In this document: piece by piece, positions 21,762 through 31,768 of the stretch | How positions within the stretch are numbered: the first letter of the stretch is position 1 | How the letters are laid out: each line of letters starts with the position of its first letter | Source: Acidobacteriota bacterium | GTDB lineage: Bacteria; Acidobacteriota; Terriglobia; Acidiferrales; UBA7541 | Length of the DNA stretch: 64,000 nucleotides | Assembly: GCA_003223255.1 (NCBI GenBank) | Contig: QHYJ01000165.1 | Span: 23,926 to 87,925, forward strand | Reading direction: 5' to 3' | The notes under the pieces: generated by a model | What the model saw: the letters and a program-made list of their open reading frames with translations, nothing else | Database searches by the model: none | What the model was told of the DNA's origin: nothing | Program-made: the position numbers and the translations under genes

Positions 21762-23147
21762 ATGTCTGCGCAGATCGTTTTGTGTCTGGCCATTCTCGCC
21801 TTCTCTTGCGGTCAAGCGCACGGGCAAGAGTACTCTTGGCCGCAGAACTCTCTCGTGGGGCGCATTGACGCGTATCTGAAGCCATATGTACAGACCGGAA
21901 ATTTCAGCGGCGTAGTTCTCGCGAAACAAAATTGGAAACTGCTTTTCTTGAATGGGTACGGCTTCGCCGATCGCAAAGACAAAATTCCCAGCACCTTTGA
22001 GACGCGCTTCCACATCGCTTCACTGTCCATGCAGTTCACGGCGGCTGCTGCCTTGCGGCTTGTCGATGAGGGCCAGCTGAGCCTCGATACCTCGGTGGGG
22101 GAATTCGTTCCCGGGATCAAGGGGGCGGAGAAAATTACGGTGCGTGATCTGCTTACCGAGCGCTCCGGACTGCCGGACATCAACGGTCTCCCCGACTACA
22201 ATGACATTCTTCGGCAGCATCAAACGCCTGCCAGCCTAATTGCGAAAATCGATGGGAAGGAGCTGCTGTTCGAGCCGGGAACGAAATTCCTGCACGAGGA
22301 ACATTCCGCCTACAATCTGCTTGCGCTCATCGTGGAGAAGAAGACAGGTTTGCCGTTTGCCGCAGCGGTGGAACGTTTGGTTTTCCGGCCCGCCGGCCTG
22401 CGAGCTTCGGGAGTCGATGACGATTCCATACCCGCTGACAAAAAAATCGCGGTTGGCTATCGGCCGGAAGGAGTCTACGGACTGAGCCGCGCCCCGGCGA
22501 TTCACTGGTCTGGAAAAACCGGCAACGCCTCGGTGGTGACGACGGTCATGGACGAATCTGCATGGGTGGACAGGTTGTTTGGCAGGAAATTTTTGAGTGC
22601 GTCTTCGCGGGAAGCGCTGCTCGACAGCTCGTTGGAAGTCGGATATGGATGGTTCAAGCGGGTCAACAAACGATTCGACGAAATGACGTATTCCATGAAC
22701 GGCAGGGCGCCGGGATTCGCGTCTTTTGTTCTGTATCTGCCGCGCGAGAAGGTGACCGTCGTGGTGTTCAGCAATATTTATTCGTCGGCGACAACGGCCA
22801 TTGGGTATGACATCGCGGCCATCGTGCGCGGCTTGCCTTACGAGACGTTTCATACCAGCGATCCGCCGCCAAGCGCCGCAGAGCTCGGGACCTGTACCGG
22901 CACCTTTCAATTCGGCCGGGATTTCTATCAGCCGAATGCTCAGGTGGCACTCGTCACGGAAGGACATGAACTTACGCTTCGCTGGCCCGAAGGCAGCCTT
23001 TCACCACTCATTCCGGTTGGGAGGGATCAATTCGTGGATCGCGCTTATTGGGAGCAAGTCAAAGTGGAGCGCGACGCGAAGGGCGAGCCCATGGGTCTCG
23101 CCTATGGAAGCTTTCACGGAAGCGCCGTTCGCGACGCAGCAAATTGA
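21762..23147 (+). CDS. Secreted serine beta-lactamase-fold protein with altered active-site motifs
   Basis: 'GVVLAKQNWKLLFLNGYGFADRKDKIPSTFETRFHIASLSMQFTAAAALRLVDEGQLSLDTSVGEFVPGIKGAEKITVRDLLTERSGLPD' fits the beta-lactamase/PBP4* family; see finding for motif changes. Confidence 0.87.
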   Translation: MSAQIVLCLAILAFSCGQAHGQEYSWPQNSLVGRIDAYLKPYVQTGNFSGVVLAKQNWKLLFLNGYGFADRKDKIPSTFETRFHIASLSMQFTAAAALRLVDEGQLSLDTSVGEFVPGIKGAEKITVRDLLTERSGLPDINGLPDYNDILRQHQTPASLIAKIDGKELLFEPGTKFLHEEHSAYNLLALIVEKKTGLPFAAAVERLVFRPAGLRASGVDDDSIPADKKIAVGYRPEGVYGLSRAPAIHWSGKTGNASVVTTVMDESAWVDRLFGRKFLSASSREALLDSSLEVGYGWFKRVNKRFDEMTYSMNGRAPGFASFVLYLPREKVTVVVFSNIYSSATTAIGYDIAAIVRGLPYETFHTSDPPPSAAELGTCTGTFQFGRDFYQPNAQVALVTEGHELTLRWPEGSLSPLIPVGRDQFVDRAYWEQVKVERDAKGEPMGLAYGSFHGSAVRDAAN

Positions 23148-23256
23148 ACGGATGCATGTTTACTAGCCCCCTGATGTGGACCTGGAACCTTTTTGGCTTG
23201 ACCGGGGTCTAAGAATCAGGGAATATAGCGTTATACGACATGTCGTACGGAGATAT

Positions 23257-23571
23257 ATGGAGATCAGCGAGCCGGTCCTGCTCATCCTTCTGAGCCTTGC
23301 CGAACAACCGCGCCACGGCTACGCCATCCTCCAGGACACCGAGAGGATGAGCGAAGGACGGGTGCGGCTCAGCACCGGCACGTTGTACGGAGCGTTGAGC
23401 CGCCTGCTGGAAGAGAAGTGGATCGAGCGCTTCAAGGAAGAAGATACATCGCGCGGAAGGCAAGCGTACCGGCTCACCGCGGCCGGGCGCCGGAACCTGC
23501 AAATGGAAGTGAGCCGGCTGCAGCATCTGACCCGCGTGGCTGCGCTGCGCGTAGCGCGGAAAGAGACGTGA
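23257..23571 (+). CDS. PadR family transcriptional regulator
   Basis: 'EPVLLILLSLAEQPRHGYAILQDTERMSEGRVRLSTGTLYGALSRLLEEKWIE'. Confidence 0.93.
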   Translation: MEISEPVLLILLSLAEQPRHGYAILQDTERMSEGRVRLSTGTLYGALSRLLEEKWIERFKEEDTSRGRQAYRLTAAGRRNLQMEVSRLQHLTRVAALRVARKET

Positions 23572-23574
23572 GCC

Positions 23575-24111
23575 ATGCTGCCGCTCTATCAGGCACTTTT
23601 GTCCCTCTATCCCGCCGCTTATCGTTGCGAATATGGCGAAGAGATGATGGAAGTTCTCTCGGAAGTACAGGCGGAAATTCGTAAACAGAGCATCCTGGCG
23701 CGGGTACTTTGTGAGATGCGTGAAGCCGGCGGCTTGCTGCATGGCGCGCTGCGAGAACATCTTCGGAGCATCAACGGTCCTTATGATTTGTTTTCACGAA
23801 GGAGGTTTGCGATGCGATCGGAATTCCGGTTTCCGAAAGCCACGGTAGTGCTGATGCTGGTCATCCTGGCCGCGGTGATGTTTACGATTGAAAAGGCCAA
23901 GGCGATATCGGCTTCGATACCCCACGCAAATCCGCCGGTCGGTCCCATCCAGCCGGCGCAAATGGGGATTGTGCCTTCGCTGTTGGTGGCCATGATTAGC
24001 GCCCTTGTGGTTGGCGTGATTGGTTGGGCCATTCTCTACGCGCTGCGACGCTCTGGCGTGCAACAACTTTCGGAAATGAATCCGCCGGCTGGGAATCGCC
24101 CAAGTAAATGA
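23575..24111 (+). CDS. Small membrane protein co-transcribed with PadR
   Basis: Begins 4 nt after PadR stop codon; 'LYPAAYRCEYGEEMMEVL' N-terminus and two TM segments. Confidence 0.65.
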   Translation: MLPLYQALLSLYPAAYRCEYGEEMMEVLSEVQAEIRKQSILARVLCEMREAGGLLHGALREHLRSINGPYDLFSRRRFAMRSEFRFPKATVVLMLVILAAVMFTIEKAKAISASIPHANPPVGPIQPAQMGIVPSLLVAMISALVVGVIGWAILYALRRSGVQQLSEMNPPAGNRPSK

Positions 24112-24130
24112 AGATTTTCTCAACTTAGCA

Positions 24131-24162
24131 AAAGCAGATCCCTCGCTGCGCTCGGGATGACT
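24131..24162 (-). repeat. Copy of the GTCATYCCGAGCGCAGCGAGGGATC intergenic repeat
   Basis: aaagcagatccctcgctgcgctcgggatgact; reverse complement resembles copy at 16925. Confidence 0.5.
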
Positions 24163-24177
24163 ATCCGGGCAAGGCTA

Positions 24178-24663
24178 TTAGGACTTGGCTTTCCAGAGGC
24201 CGACGGTGTTGCCTTCGGGATCCTGCATCCACGCGAAAGTACCGGTGGGAATGTCCACGGGCGGAACGAGCATCTTGGCACCCAGCGCTTTTGCCTTTTC
24301 GAGATAGCCAGCCACGTCATCGACGCTGACGTAGAAAATCGTGTAGTGCTCCGGTTCATGGCCGAGGGAGGTAATGTGGCCGCCGATGCCGCCGGTTTCC
24401 GCAGCGATCATCGCCGCAGGCCCCATCGCTTCGATTTTCCAGTCGAAAAGCTTTTTGTAAAACTCCGTGGTTTTGGCGCTGTCCCGGCAGCCGATTTCGA
24501 AATGCACGACGGCGTGGGGCATGGGTGTCTCTCCTGTACCAGGATTTTTCTGCTTCGGGGAAACGGGATTTTTGTTTTCCAGCGACGCTCCCGGCGTCAA
24601 CGGAGGAAAAACCAACGTGGCAGCGGTGCCGGCAGTTACGTTGAGGAAGGTTCGTCTCTTCAT
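24178..24663 (-). CDS. VOC (glyoxalase/bleomycin-resistance fold) family protein with twin-Arg-like signal
   Basis: 'MKRRTFLNVTAGTAATLVFPP' leader; 'VVHFEIGCRDSAKTTEFYKKLFDWKIE...FAWMQDPEGNTVGLWK'. Confidence 0.88.
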   Translation of the reverse strand: MKRRTFLNVTAGTAATLVFPPLTPGASLENKNPVSPKQKNPGTGETPMPHAVVHFEIGCRDSAKTTEFYKKLFDWKIEAMGPAAMIAAETGGIGGHITSLGHEPEHYTIFYVSVDDVAGYLEKAKALGAKMLVPPVDIPTGTFAWMQDPEGNTVGLWKAKS

Positions 24664-25010
24664 GGTTTTCTCAGACGTGAAGAATAGTGGGGCGCACTCT
24701 ACCACATGCGCGGGGAAATTAGTAGGTTTGAGAAACTTCCAACAAACTTCCAAAGGATTGTTGAAAAATCCGAACTCTGGAAGTGCGGAAATCAAACCAG
24801 GATTTCCGCAGATCACCAGTGGAGGAAGGAGCCACCCAATGTAGTCATCGGTTGACATGGTAGCTGACGAGCGACCCTCGCGGTTATTCCTAGCGAGTAG
24901 CCGGTTGGGTCGAGTGAGTGTAGAAACGGAGCATGGTACAGCTAGTGAGGCCCTCTCAGAGGAAACGCAGAGACGGATAGGCCGTACCTAACTCACCGCG
25001 CTACACTTCG

Positions 25011-25035
25011 ACTCTACCTCCGCTCGGAATGACAA
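25011..25035 (-). repeat. Diverged copy of the GTCATTCCGAGCG intergenic repeat
   Basis: actctacctccgctcggaatgacaa; reverse complement ttgtcattccgagcggaggtagagt. Confidence 0.4.
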
Positions 25036-25054
25036 TGAAAACTGAAAGCCGCGT

Positions 25055-26676
25055 TTAGTCGGGGGCGTAGCGGCGGAAGAAGGAATCTTGCTTCCACTGC
25101 GGACGAGCGCCGTCGTTGGCAGTTTCAAGGAGCAAGCGGCGCGTGAACTCTTCGTAGCCGGCGGCGGTTTGCAGATCGACGGGCTGGTTCACGTCATCGG
25201 AAGGGGCGTGATAGCGCTTGGTGAGCCAGTCCTTGAAGATTCTCTGTTCGGGCGTGCCGACTTCGAAGCCGACATCGACTTTGACCGAGGGGACGCCCTT
25301 CTTGATGAAGCTGTACTGATCACTGCGGATGAAGCGGTTGCGCAAGGGCTCGGGATCGGCGATCGGCTTGATGCCCATGGATTGCGCGATGGCGGCGGCA
25401 CGCGTACCGAGGTCGGATTCGTCGATGCCCTGGATGGTCAAGATCTTCAGCGGAACGATGGGAAGAAACATGTCCACGTTGACGTCGGCCACGATGGATT
25501 TGATCGGCACGGTGGGATGCGCGGCGAAATATTTGGAGCCGAGAAGACCTTTTTCTTCGGCGCTAACGAGAAGGAAGAGAACCGAGCGCTTCAGAGTTTC
25601 CGGATGCGCTTTCAAGCTCACAGCCATGTCGAGAACCAGCGCGCTGCCGGAGCCGTCGTCCATCGCTCCGTTGTAAATGCGGTCGCCGTTGATGGGAGCG
25701 CGGAAAGCACGACGTATTCATTTTTCAGCGTGGGATCGGAACCGAGAAGTTTTGCGACGATGTTGGCGGACTCGATGGGAGTGGTTTGGATGGCGGCTTG
25801 GGTACTGAGCGAAACGGCCAAGGGAAAATGCGGGAGCGGCTTGCGGTCTTTGCCGAGGGCGGCGATTTCCGCGAAGGTGTGGCCGGAACCGGCGAAGAGT
25901 TTTTCCGCGGAGGCGGGATTAAACGCCACGCCGATTTGCTGGCCGGGCGTCTCCTCGAACTCGGAACCGGCAAGGTCCATCGAGGGCTCATTGCCGTTTG
26001 CGGAAATGCGCGACCAGGGAATGTCCATCGAGGCGGGATTGAAAATGGTGACGACGCCGAGGACGCCCGCGGCGTGAAGAGACTTCCAGCGCTCGCCGGC
26101 AGTCTGATAGTGCGAAGCGAGAGCGGTGGGAATGTCGGCGGGAGAGCCTGCGAGATAGACGACCACCTTGCCGTTTAGATTGAGGCCGGCGAGTTCATCG
26201 AGATTCTTTTCGGGAATTTTCAGGCCGTAGCCGATGAAGACCAGGGGCGCTTGGAGATAAACGGTAGCGCGCGTGGAACGGGAGTTGAGGAATGCGTCGT
26301 CGGCGAAAGAGAGAGGTTCGGCTTTGCCTTTGGACACCAGGGCGAGCGAAGATTTCGATTCGTCCACTTGAAATTGGTTGAAGTGCACGGGCTGATAAAA
26401 GCCGTTGACGCCGGCGGGCTCGAGGCCGGCTTTCTGGAACTGTTCGACGGCGTAGGCCTGGGCTTTACGGAGACCTTCGCTGCCGGTATTGCGGCCTTCG
26501 AGGGAGTCGTCAGCGAGAAATTTGACGTGCGCCCACCAGGAGTTGCCGTCGAAATGGGATGCAGGCGATGCCGCGTGGCTGTCGCCCTGCGCAACAGAAG
26601 TTTGCTGGGCGGTAGCGGCAAGGGAAACAAGCAGTGCGGGCAAAAAGAGTAAGACAGATCTGCGCACGGAATTCAC
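25055..26676 (-). pseudogene. M28 family aminopeptidase (PA-domain type), disrupted by deletion and frameshift
   Basis: ORF 25618-26676 gives signal peptide and PA region to 'NEYVVLSA'; ORF 25055-25663 resumes 'MDDGSGSALVLDMA...LLVSAEEKGLLGSKYF'; the HxDHxG zinc-ligand segment is absent at 25696/25697. Confidence 0.92.
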
Positions 26677-26921
26677 CTCAGAGCGAATTGGGGATAAAAG
26701 GATAGCAGGGAGTAAGCAGCAGAGTCACGTCCAAGTGGCTCTCGTCGCTTCTAGCTACGGAGTCTATACCGTGAAAACTTAACGGTGTTTACTGGGGGAG
26801 ACGGGTCGGGTAAAATGGGGTGCATGAGTTTTGTTCTGCGGTAATGGATTTTGCTGTGCATTGCGACTCACCTTTTGAGTAAAAACCCCAAAACACGGGT
26901 CCCCAACTAGGAGAAATCAAG

Positions 26922-28721
26922 ATGGCCACCGTGACTCTGACGAAGCCTGCAGCGAAGGGAGGGAGCTTCCTCCTGGAAGCACCGCAGGCGAGCGATATAT
27001 TTACTCCCGCAGATTTGAGCGACGATCAGAAGCTGATCGGGCAGACGGCGGAAGAATTTGTGGTGAAGGAAGTGTTGCCGCTGGTGAAGGACCTGGAGAA
27101 CAAGAAGCCCGGGCTAATGCCGGAATTGGTGAAAAAAGGCGGCGAAGTGGGCCTGATGGGCGGCGGCGTACCGGAAGAATTCGGCGGCGCGGGGCTGGAC
27201 AAGATCGCGACGACCGTGCTGACGGAAAAGCTTTCGATTTACGGCGGGTTTGCGGTGACGCATGGCGCGCACGCGGGCATCGGGACGCTGCCGATCGTGT
27301 ACTTCGGCACGGAAGCGCAGAAGAAAAAGTATTTGCCGAAGCTGGCGACGGGCGAGTGGATTGGCGCGTATTGCCTCTCCGAACCGCAAGCGGGATCGGA
27401 TGCGCAGAATGCGCTGACGCGCGCGGAACTGAACAAGGACGGCACCCACTACATCTTGAACGGGCAGAAGATGTGGATCACCAACGGCGGGTTCGCGGAC
27501 GTGTATATCGTCTTCGCGAAAGTAGGCGGCGAAAAATTCACGGCGTTCATCGTGGAGCGCACGTTCCCAGGATTCAAGCCGGGCAACGAAGAGCACAAGA
27601 TGGGGATTCACGGCAGCTCGACGACGCCGATTTTCCTGGAAAACTGCAAAGTGCCGAAGGAAAACGTGCTGCACGAAATCGGGCGCGGGCACATCGTGGC
27701 GTTCAACATTTTGAATGCGGGACGGTTCACGCTGGGCGCGTCGTGCGTGGGCGGTTCGAAACACGTGCTGGCGACGGCGTCGAAGTACTCGAAGGAGCGC
27801 AGGGCGTTTGGCAAGCAAATTGGCGACTTCGGGATGATGAAGGAAAAGCTGGCGGAGATGGCCGTCCAGATTCTCGCGGTCGAGTCGATGGTGTACCGCT
27901 CGGCGGGGAATATCGAAGGGGCGATGCACGCGGCCGCGGGCTCCGGCGATAAGATTCAGAACACGATGAAAGTGCTCGAAGAGTACGCGATTGAAAGCTC
28001 GATTGCGAAGGTGTATGGCAGCGAAATGCTGGATTTCGTGGTGGACGAAGCGGTGCAGATTTTTGGCGGCTACGGGTTCCACGAGGAGTATCCGGTATGC
28101 CGCGCGTATCGCGATTCGCGGATCAACCGCATTTTCGAGGGGACGAACGAAATCAACCGCATGCTGATTATCCAGATGTTGATGAAGCGCGCGATGGGCG
28201 GGCAGTTGCCGCTGATTCCGGCGGCGATGAAACTGGCCGACGAAATTCTTGCGGGGCCGTCATTTGAAGAGACGCCTGAAGGCGTGCTGGGCGATGAGGG
28301 GCGCGTGGTGGCGAACGCAAAGAAAATGTTTTTGCAGGCGGCAGGCGGTGCGGTTCAGAAATATCGCGAAAAACTGGCCGACGAGCAGGAATTAATCGGC
28401 GCGCTTTCGAACGTGGTGATGGAGATCTACGCCATGGAGTCGTGTTTGCTGCGCGCGCAGAAATCTGCAGCGAGCAAGGGCGAAGCGGCGTCGCAGACGA
28501 TGATTGATGCCGCGAAAGTGTTCATCAACGATGCGGCGGAGCGCGTCGAGCGCGAAGCGCGGCGGGCCATTGCCGCGGTGCATGAAGGCGATATGCTCAC
28601 TACACAAATGGCGGTGCTGAAGCGCTTTGCCAAGCGCACGCCGGTGAATACCATCGCGCTGCGGCGGCGCGTGGCCGCGGCCGTACAAGCACAGGACCGC
28701 TACCCGTTCGAAGGGCGCTAA
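26922..28721 (+). CDS. Acyl-CoA dehydrogenase
   Basis: 'GAYCLSEPQAGSDAQNALTRAE', 'GQKMWITNGGFADVYIVFAKV', 'QIFGGYGFHEEYPVCRAYRDSRINRIFEGTNEINRMLI'. Confidence 0.97.
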   Translation: MATVTLTKPAAKGGSFLLEAPQASDIFTPADLSDDQKLIGQTAEEFVVKEVLPLVKDLENKKPGLMPELVKKGGEVGLMGGGVPEEFGGAGLDKIATTVLTEKLSIYGGFAVTHGAHAGIGTLPIVYFGTEAQKKKYLPKLATGEWIGAYCLSEPQAGSDAQNALTRAELNKDGTHYILNGQKMWITNGGFADVYIVFAKVGGEKFTAFIVERTFPGFKPGNEEHKMGIHGSSTTPIFLENCKVPKENVLHEIGRGHIVAFNILNAGRFTLGASCVGGSKHVLATASKYSKERRAFGKQIGDFGMMKEKLAEMAVQILAVESMVYRSAGNIEGAMHAAAGSGDKIQNTMKVLEEYAIESSIAKVYGSEMLDFVVDEAVQIFGGYGFHEEYPVCRAYRDSRINRIFEGTNEINRMLIIQMLMKRAMGGQLPLIPAAMKLADEILAGPSFEETPEGVLGDEGRVVANAKKMFLQAAGGAVQKYREKLADEQELIGALSNVVMEIYAMESCLLRAQKSAASKGEAASQTMIDAAKVFINDAAERVEREARRAIAAVHEGDMLTTQMAVLKRFAKRTPVNTIALRRRVAAAVQAQDRYPFEGR

Positions 28722-28900
28722 AGCCAGTCAACAGCTTACAAACTTGCGATAGCACTATCTCGTGCTGGCGCTTGAACCGATTCACATCCCCGTATCGGCC
28801 AGAGCACACCCGCTAAAGGTGTGTATAAATGCCGCACGCCGCCCTCATAAAATAAATTTAAGCGAGAAATTCAGAATCGAACGCGAGAGTGCGACCAGGT

Positions 28901-31753
28901 ATGCGCCGGAAGCCCCTGATCCTTGCCGCTGTCATTGTCGCGCTGCACCTTCTTGAAGCAGCGACACTGGGAACTTCCACGACGGGATCCTTTCTTGCAA
29001 ACCTCCTGCAGATCTTTGCCTGCGGCTTTGCTGCGGTCATGGCCTTTGGAGCGTCCCGCCGCGGACGTGGCCTGAGCCGACCCTTCTGGCTGCTTACCGG
29101 AATGGGCATTTCAATGTGGGGCATAGCGAACCTCGGTTGGATGTACCACGAGGTGGTGCTACACAGCGAACCTCCCCTGACCTCTGGCGTGCGATTTCTG
29201 TTTGGCTTCGAGGACGTGCTCATCGCCATGGCCTTGTTTTTGGACCAGGGCAAGGATTCCTCGCGGATCGATGTGGAAGCCATTCTCGACTTCGTTCAAA
29301 TTGGCATCGTCTTCTTTTTTATTTTTGTGGAATTTTATTTCTTGCCTGCGCATCGGCTGGACGAACACACGGCGTTCCTGCGGGAGATGCGCGTGGAGAA
29401 CCTGGAAGATGTGATGGTCGCGGCGCTCGCCGGCTTTCGAGCTCTGACGGCGCGGAAACAACTTCTGCGGAAACTCTACGGAGGCCTGGCCATTTATTTG
29501 TCGTTCGTGACGGTGTTCGCAGTCATCGCCCAGCATCTGCAGAGTGTTCAGTCAACGCCGACGGGGACACTGCGAGACCTACTGTGGACTTTGCCTTTTC
29601 TCGCAGGAGCTTTGTGGGCCGCACAATGGCAACCGAGCACCAGCGAGGGGAGCGGGCCGCAAGTGCCGCGGAAGTCCCTTAGCGAACTCCTGGTAACCAA
29701 CGGCACACTGGCCCTGGCCCCGTTGATCATCCTCTTCGAAGTATCGCAGCTACAAGTGGAGTGGCGGCTGCTTCGTTTTTCGCTCCTCGGACTTTCCATC
29801 GCTTGTTTCGCGGCGCGGCTGGGAATCAGCCAATTCCGCGAGGCGACAAGCGCAAACGAAGCGATGATTCACGCGCTGGCGATGGATTCTGCGGTGGACG
29901 GAATATCGATCCTGGGGAAGGAGGGCGAGCACCTTTATGTGAATTCGGCATTCGCGAAGATGATGGGATTTGAGCCGGCGTCCACAATGGTAGGGAAGAG
30001 TTGGCGTGAAGTCTATGACGAGAGAGACGTCGCGCTGCTCGAAGATCATATTCGAAACTCGCTGAAGCAGATGGGCAAATGGTCGGAGCAAGTTTCCCTG
30101 AGCCGGCAAGACGGCTCGCGAATTCCCGTGGAGATGGCGGTTACGGCGATGCCTCAGGGCGGGGTCGTGTGCGTTGCCCGGGACATCAGTGACCGCGTGA
30201 GAGCGGAGAGGGCGCACTCCGAGACCGAAGCCAAGTACAAAATGTTCGTAGAGCAAGTAGCGGCGGTCAGTTATATCGCGGAAGTGGGCGTGCACGGCAA
30301 ATGGCATTACGTAAGCCCGCAGGTGGAAACGATTCTGGGTTATACCCAGGAGGAATGGCTGGCCGGTGCAGAAAATTGGATTCTTCATGTATGGGAAGAA
30401 GACTACCCGATCGTCGAAGCCGCGGAAGAGAATTTCATGCAGGCCAGGTGTTTTCAGGCGGAGTACCGGCTCAGGCACAAAGACGGCCGGATCATTTGGG
30501 TGAGCGATAATGCGGTTTTCGTGCCGGGAAGCGAAAGCCATCCGTTGATGGAAGGGATTATCGTCGACATAACGGAAAGGAGGTTGCTGGAGAACCAATT
30601 ACAGCAGGCGCGGCGAATGGAAGCGGTGGGCCGGCTCGCCGGAGGAGTGGCACATGATTTCAATAACCTGCTGACCATCATCAAGGGCTACGTGGAGCTG
30701 ACTGTGAGCCGCGTGGCGGCGCATCCCGAGCTTCGCGGAAACATTCAGCAAATCGCGGACGCTGCCGACCGGGCCGTGACCCTGGTACGGCAACTGCTGG
30801 CGTTCAGCCGCAAGCAAGTCTTGAAACCCAAGGTGCTGGACTTGAACAGCATCGTTCTGAACATGGATAAGATGGTGCGGCGTCTGATGAGTGAAACCAT
30901 CGAGATAAGAACCCAGGTCGATAAAAACCTAGGTGCGGTGAAGGCGGACCCGGGCCAAATTGAGCAGGTAATTTTGAACTTGATCGTCAACGCGCGCGAC
31001 GCCATGCCCGACGGGGGCAAATTGTGGATTGAGACCAAGAACGTCGAACTAGACTCCGCTGTTACTCACGACCAGGCACCTATTAAACCCGGACCTTACG
31101 TGATGCTCAGCGTAACGGATACTGGCGTGGGAATCAGCGCCGACACGCTCCCGCATATCTTTGAGCCTTTCTATACGACGAAGGAGAGCAGCCGCGGGAC
31201 AGGGCTGGGCCTTTCGACGGTATATGGCATCGTCAAGCAGAGCGGCGGGCACATCTGGGTCAACAGTGAGCCGAGGAAAGGCGCTACGTTCCAGGTGTAT
31301 TTGCCCCGCGTGAAACATCCCGTGCAGGCTCAACAGAAAGTCGAGTGGACCGAGCCAGTCAACGGAAAGGGCAAGGAAACGATCCTGCTTGTCGAGGATG
31401 AACCGGCAGTGCGCGAACTCGCCCGCATAGTCCTTTCCGAGCAGGGTTACACCGTCATGGAAGCGGAAGATTCCGCGGAGGCCGTGCGGCTGGCGGGAAG
31501 GCACGGCTCGGAAATCCATCTGCTTTTGACCGATGTAGTTATGCCGGGAATGAGCGGTCACGATCTAGCCAAACATCTGACGGCGCTTTACCCGAACCTT
31601 CGTGTGCTTTACATGTCGGGCTATACGTACAACGTGATGGGGGAAAACGGTGCGCTCGAAGAAGGGCACTTTTTCCTGCAGAAACCTTTTACTCCCCGAG
31701 CCCTCTCGCAACGCGTGCGAGAGACACTCGATCGGCCGGTGCCTGCGGAGTGA
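28901..31753 (+). CDS. Hybrid sensor histidine kinase (polytopic N-terminus, two PAS, HisKA, HATPase_c, REC)
   Basis: Multiple N-terminal hydrophobic helices; 'RLAGGVAHDFNNLLTIIKGY' H-box, 'QVILNLIVNARDAMP', 'GTGLGLSTVYGIVKQSGG', C-terminal 'ILLVEDEPAVRELA...LLLTDVVMPGMSG...FLQKPF'. Confidence 0.96.
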   Translation: MRRKPLILAAVIVALHLLEAATLGTSTTGSFLANLLQIFACGFAAVMAFGASRRGRGLSRPFWLLTGMGISMWGIANLGWMYHEVVLHSEPPLTSGVRFLFGFEDVLIAMALFLDQGKDSSRIDVEAILDFVQIGIVFFFIFVEFYFLPAHRLDEHTAFLREMRVENLEDVMVAALAGFRALTARKQLLRKLYGGLAIYLSFVTVFAVIAQHLQSVQSTPTGTLRDLLWTLPFLAGALWAAQWQPSTSEGSGPQVPRKSLSELLVTNGTLALAPLIILFEVSQLQVEWRLLRFSLLGLSIACFAARLGISQFREATSANEAMIHALAMDSAVDGISILGKEGEHLYVNSAFAKMMGFEPASTMVGKSWREVYDERDVALLEDHIRNSLKQMGKWSEQVSLSRQDGSRIPVEMAVTAMPQGGVVCVARDISDRVRAERAHSETEAKYKMFVEQVAAVSYIAEVGVHGKWHYVSPQVETILGYTQEEWLAGAENWILHVWEEDYPIVEAAEENFMQARCFQAEYRLRHKDGRIIWVSDNAVFVPGSESHPLMEGIIVDITERRLLENQLQQARRMEAVGRLAGGVAHDFNNLLTIIKGYVELTVSRVAAHPELRGNIQQIADAADRAVTLVRQLLAFSRKQVLKPKVLDLNSIVLNMDKMVRRLMSETIEIRTQVDKNLGAVKADPGQIEQVILNLIVNARDAMPDGGKLWIETKNVELDSAVTHDQAPIKPGPYVMLSVTDTGVGISADTLPHIFEPFYTTKESSRGTGLGLSTVYGIVKQSGGHIWVNSEPRKGATFQVYLPRVKHPVQAQQKVEWTEPVNGKGKETILLVEDEPAVRELARIVLSEQGYTVMEAEDSAEAVRLAGRHGSEIHLLLTDVVMPGMSGHDLAKHLTALYPNLRVLYMSGYTYNVMGENGALEEGHFFLQKPFTPRALSQRVRETLDRPVPAE

Positions 31754-31768
31754 AACGCTACCCTGCGG

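Noticed and set aside
25088-26077. 329-aa plus-strand ORF
   Set aside because: Antisense to the M28 pseudogene, which has a clear family identity on the minus strand.
27114-28082. 322-aa minus-strand ORF
   Set aside because: Antisense to the well-supported acyl-CoA dehydrogenase; composition is shadow-like.
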